NCBI GenBank assembly: GCA_001821915.1
Contig: MHOR01000004.1
Coordinates: forward strand, 19,575-26,047
Direction: 5' to 3'
Length of the DNA: 6,473 nucleotides
Source: Candidatus Staskawiczbacteria bacterium RIFCSPHIGHO2_02_FULL_34_10
GTDB taxonomy: Bacteria > Patescibacteriota > Minisyncoccia > Minisyncoccales > Staskawiczbacteraceae
Shown: positions 5,343-6,473 of the stretch, in pieces
How positions within the stretch are numbered: the stretch's first letter is position 1
How the letters are laid out: each line of letters starts with the position of its first letter
Notes under the pieces: model-generated
Databases searched by the model: none
What the model saw: the letters and a program-made list of their open reading frames with translations, nothing else
What the model was told of the DNA's origin: nothing
Made by a program: the position numbers and the translations under genes

Positions 5343-5893
5343 AATACATTTATCCTTTTAAAAATTTTGTTCAAAATCCAGCCCACAATAATTCCACTTA
5401 AGGCTCCCACTATCACATCTGACGGCCAGTGGACTCCCACAAAGATTCTAGCAATAATAATTAAAAAACTAGCTATATAAAACCATATTCCAATTTTTTT
5501 GTTATAACCAAAAATAATGGTTGAAAGGGCAAAATAAAATGACGCATGTCCTGAAGGAAAAGAAGTTGCGCCAGAGTTATATGGCAAAAGTAAATGGGCG
5601 TTACTATAATAAACAAATGGTCTGAATCTGAAAAATAATTGGTAAAATATTTTAACTAATACAAACCGCACAAATAGTGCCGCCACAAGGGATTCTGCTA
5701 CCATGCGCCAATATTTTTTTCCCGCTGGGCGGGATTGCTCTTGCGGTAAAAAATCTTTAATTAAAAATAATACTAAACAAAAAAGCAATATATATCCCAA
5801 ATATACAGCGCAAAAAATCCCTAAAGAATCTAACCAGGGCCATTTACCGGCAAATCCATTAATAACATTAAAAATCTCTAAGTCTAAAATCAC
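5330..5893 (-). CDS. PAP2-family membrane phosphatase, probable undecaprenyl-diphosphatase
   Basis: This 187-residue integral membrane protein has about five hydrophobic segments (roughly residues 24-46, 64-84, 113-131, 134-152 and 158-175). All three PAP2 signature motifs are present: K81 with R91-P92 in FRFRPF, FPSGHAS with His116, and AR149-x5-H155-x3-D159 in ARIFVGVHWPSD. The family removes phosphate from lipid phosphates or diphosphates on the outer face of the membrane. Recycling undecaprenyl diphosphate (BcrC-like) is the commonest role for such small proteins, but phosphatidylglycerophosphate or other lipid phosphates are possible. It starts at a GTG that overlaps the glyA stop in GTGA, implying translational coupling; no strong ribosome binding site is seen. 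The hydrophilic loop after the first membrane segment carries a palindrome-encoded SRPAG (54-58). Confidence 0.9.
   Translation of the reverse strand: MILDLEIFNVINGFAGKWPWLDSLGIFCAVYLGYILLFCLVLFLIKDFLPQEQSRPAGKKYWRMVAESLVAALFVRFVLVKIFYQLFFRFRPFVYYSNAHLLLPYNSGATSFPSGHASFYFALSTIIFGYNKKIGIWFYIASFLIIIARIFVGVHWPSDVIVGALSGIIVGWILNKIFKRINVLKKI
5720..5734. repeat. Short GC-rich palindrome inside the PAP2 gene
   Basis: TCCCGC (5720-5725) and GCGGGA (5729-5734) are perfect inverted arms around TGG. On the coding strand they specify SRPAG in the loop after the first membrane segment, a part likely to tolerate insertions. It is a GC-rich island in an AT-rich gene and shares the CCCGC/GCGGG arms of the first topA insertion, which suggests a shortened relative of the same repeat. 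At 15 bases, chance is not excluded. Confidence 0.4.
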
Positions 5894-6473
5894 TTGGGTA
5901 ATGGAAACTTTTTACAAAACTTTTTAATTTCTTCTTTGACTTTTTTTGCTGATGCGGGGTTTGATATTAGCTCATTAATCCAAGCTGCAATTCTGATTAT
6001 TTCCTTCTCTTTCATTCCACGGGTTGTAATTGCAGGGGTGCCCAAGCGAATTCCCGATGGCTTAAATGGGCCAGCTGGATCATAAGGAATACTATTCTTA
6101 TTTATCGCAATACCTCCACTTTCCAATAAATTTTGAGCTTCTGCTCCGGTAATATTTTTATTCCTTAAATCAATGAGCAATAAATGGTTTTGAGTTCCAC
6201 TGCTTATTAAATTAAAATCATATTTTTTCAGTTCTTCAGTCAGCGTCTTAGCATTTTTCACAATTTGCGCCGCATATTTTTTAAATGCCGGCGTTGCAGC
6301 TTCTTTTAAACACACCGCAATCGCCGCAATAGCATTTTCGTGCGGACCGCCTTGAAGCCCGGGGAAAACTGCTTTATCAATTTTTTTAGGCAATTCAGGG
6401 TCTTTTTCAATTCCTTTTTTAGTAACCATAATCATTCCTCCCCTTGGCCCACGCAGCGTTTTATGAGTCGTCG
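5890..6473 (-). CDS. glyA: Serine hydroxymethyltransferase, C-terminal half (5' end outside the window)
   Basis: The last 193 residues of a PLP enzyme of about 410-420 residues are present. It interconverts serine and glycine while loading a one-carbon unit on tetrahydrofolate, in the cytoplasm. The reading frame runs off the right edge and begins there with TTHKTLRGPRGG; the lysine coded at 6460-6462 is the PLP Schiff-base lysine. FPGLQGGPH, SGTQNHLLLIDL and the substrate-carboxylate arginine motif PSGIRLGTPAITTRG follow, all typical of GlyA. The ATG at 6435 that makes this look like a complete short gene is internal. The stop TGA overlaps the PAP2 GTG by four bases, so the two are cotranscribed. 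Nothing in the visible part is degraded. Confidence 0.96.
   Translation of the reverse strand, partial: TTHKTLRGPRGGMIMVTKKGIEKDPELPKKIDKAVFPGLQGGPHENAIAAIAVCLKEAATPAFKKYAAQIVKNAKTLTEELKKYDFNLISSGTQNHLLLIDLRNKNITGAEAQNLLESGGIAINKNSIPYDPAGPFKPSGIRLGTPAITTRGMKEKEIIRIAAWINELISNPASAKKVKEEIKKFCKKFPLPK

Noticed and set aside
5890..6435. A complete short gene of 181 residues at the right edge
   Set aside because: The frame continues without a stop to the window edge and encodes the PLP-lysine motif of GlyA there, so the ATG at 6435 is internal to a truncated view of a full-length gene.

Overview
The window reads as a compact, AT-rich bacterial chromosome segment, most likely from the Candidate Phyla Radiation (Patescibacteria). 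This is an inference from four things: tightly packed and overlapping genes, a short PaaX/Cas2-like protein of a kind I associate with that group, small palindromic insertions inside otherwise ordinary protein genes, and a tRNA whose CCA end is not encoded. No 16S rRNA or other phylogenetic marker is present to confirm it.

Left part (1-1341): the first 61 bases look like the last codons of a gene running in from the left. After an AT-rich leader come a 175-residue winged-helix/Cas2-like protein (171-698) and a GNAT-type acetyltransferase (745-1341). Two very long near-perfect palindromes bracket the Cas2-like gene. P1 (103-152) lies in its leader, and P2 (695-740) contains its stop codon and the ribosome binding site of the acetyltransferase. 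They share the core ACGGCCGT and the outer arm GAGAAGT at identical distances from the dyad, while the sequence between differs and is still largely paired. This is the most unusual structure in the window and looks like a self-contained regulatory or selfish cassette.

Middle (1359-5181): two housekeeping genes on the same strand. DNA topoisomerase I (topA) has all catalytic motifs and three C-terminal zinc ribbons. A RelA/SpoT-type (p)ppGpp synthetase overlaps it by 29 bases; its hydrolase site is destroyed, its synthetase site looks intact, and the C-terminal ACT domain is missing. TopA carries two small palindrome-derived peptide insertions and the phosphatase gene further right carries a third, reminiscent of Rickettsia palindromic elements.

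Right part (5184-6473): a tRNA-Leu(CAA) with its own promoter and a shared bidirectional terminator. Its D- and T-loops carry paired changes at the elbow positions 19 and 55. Converging from the right are serine hydroxymethyltransferase (glyA, cut by the window edge) and a PAP2-family membrane phosphatase, coupled through a 4-base GTGA overlap.

Functionally the segment mixes core metabolism and housekeeping (DNA topology, stringent response, one-carbon metabolism, probable lipid-carrier recycling, leucine decoding) with one accessory-looking module at the left (Cas2-like protein, two palindromes and acetyltransferase).
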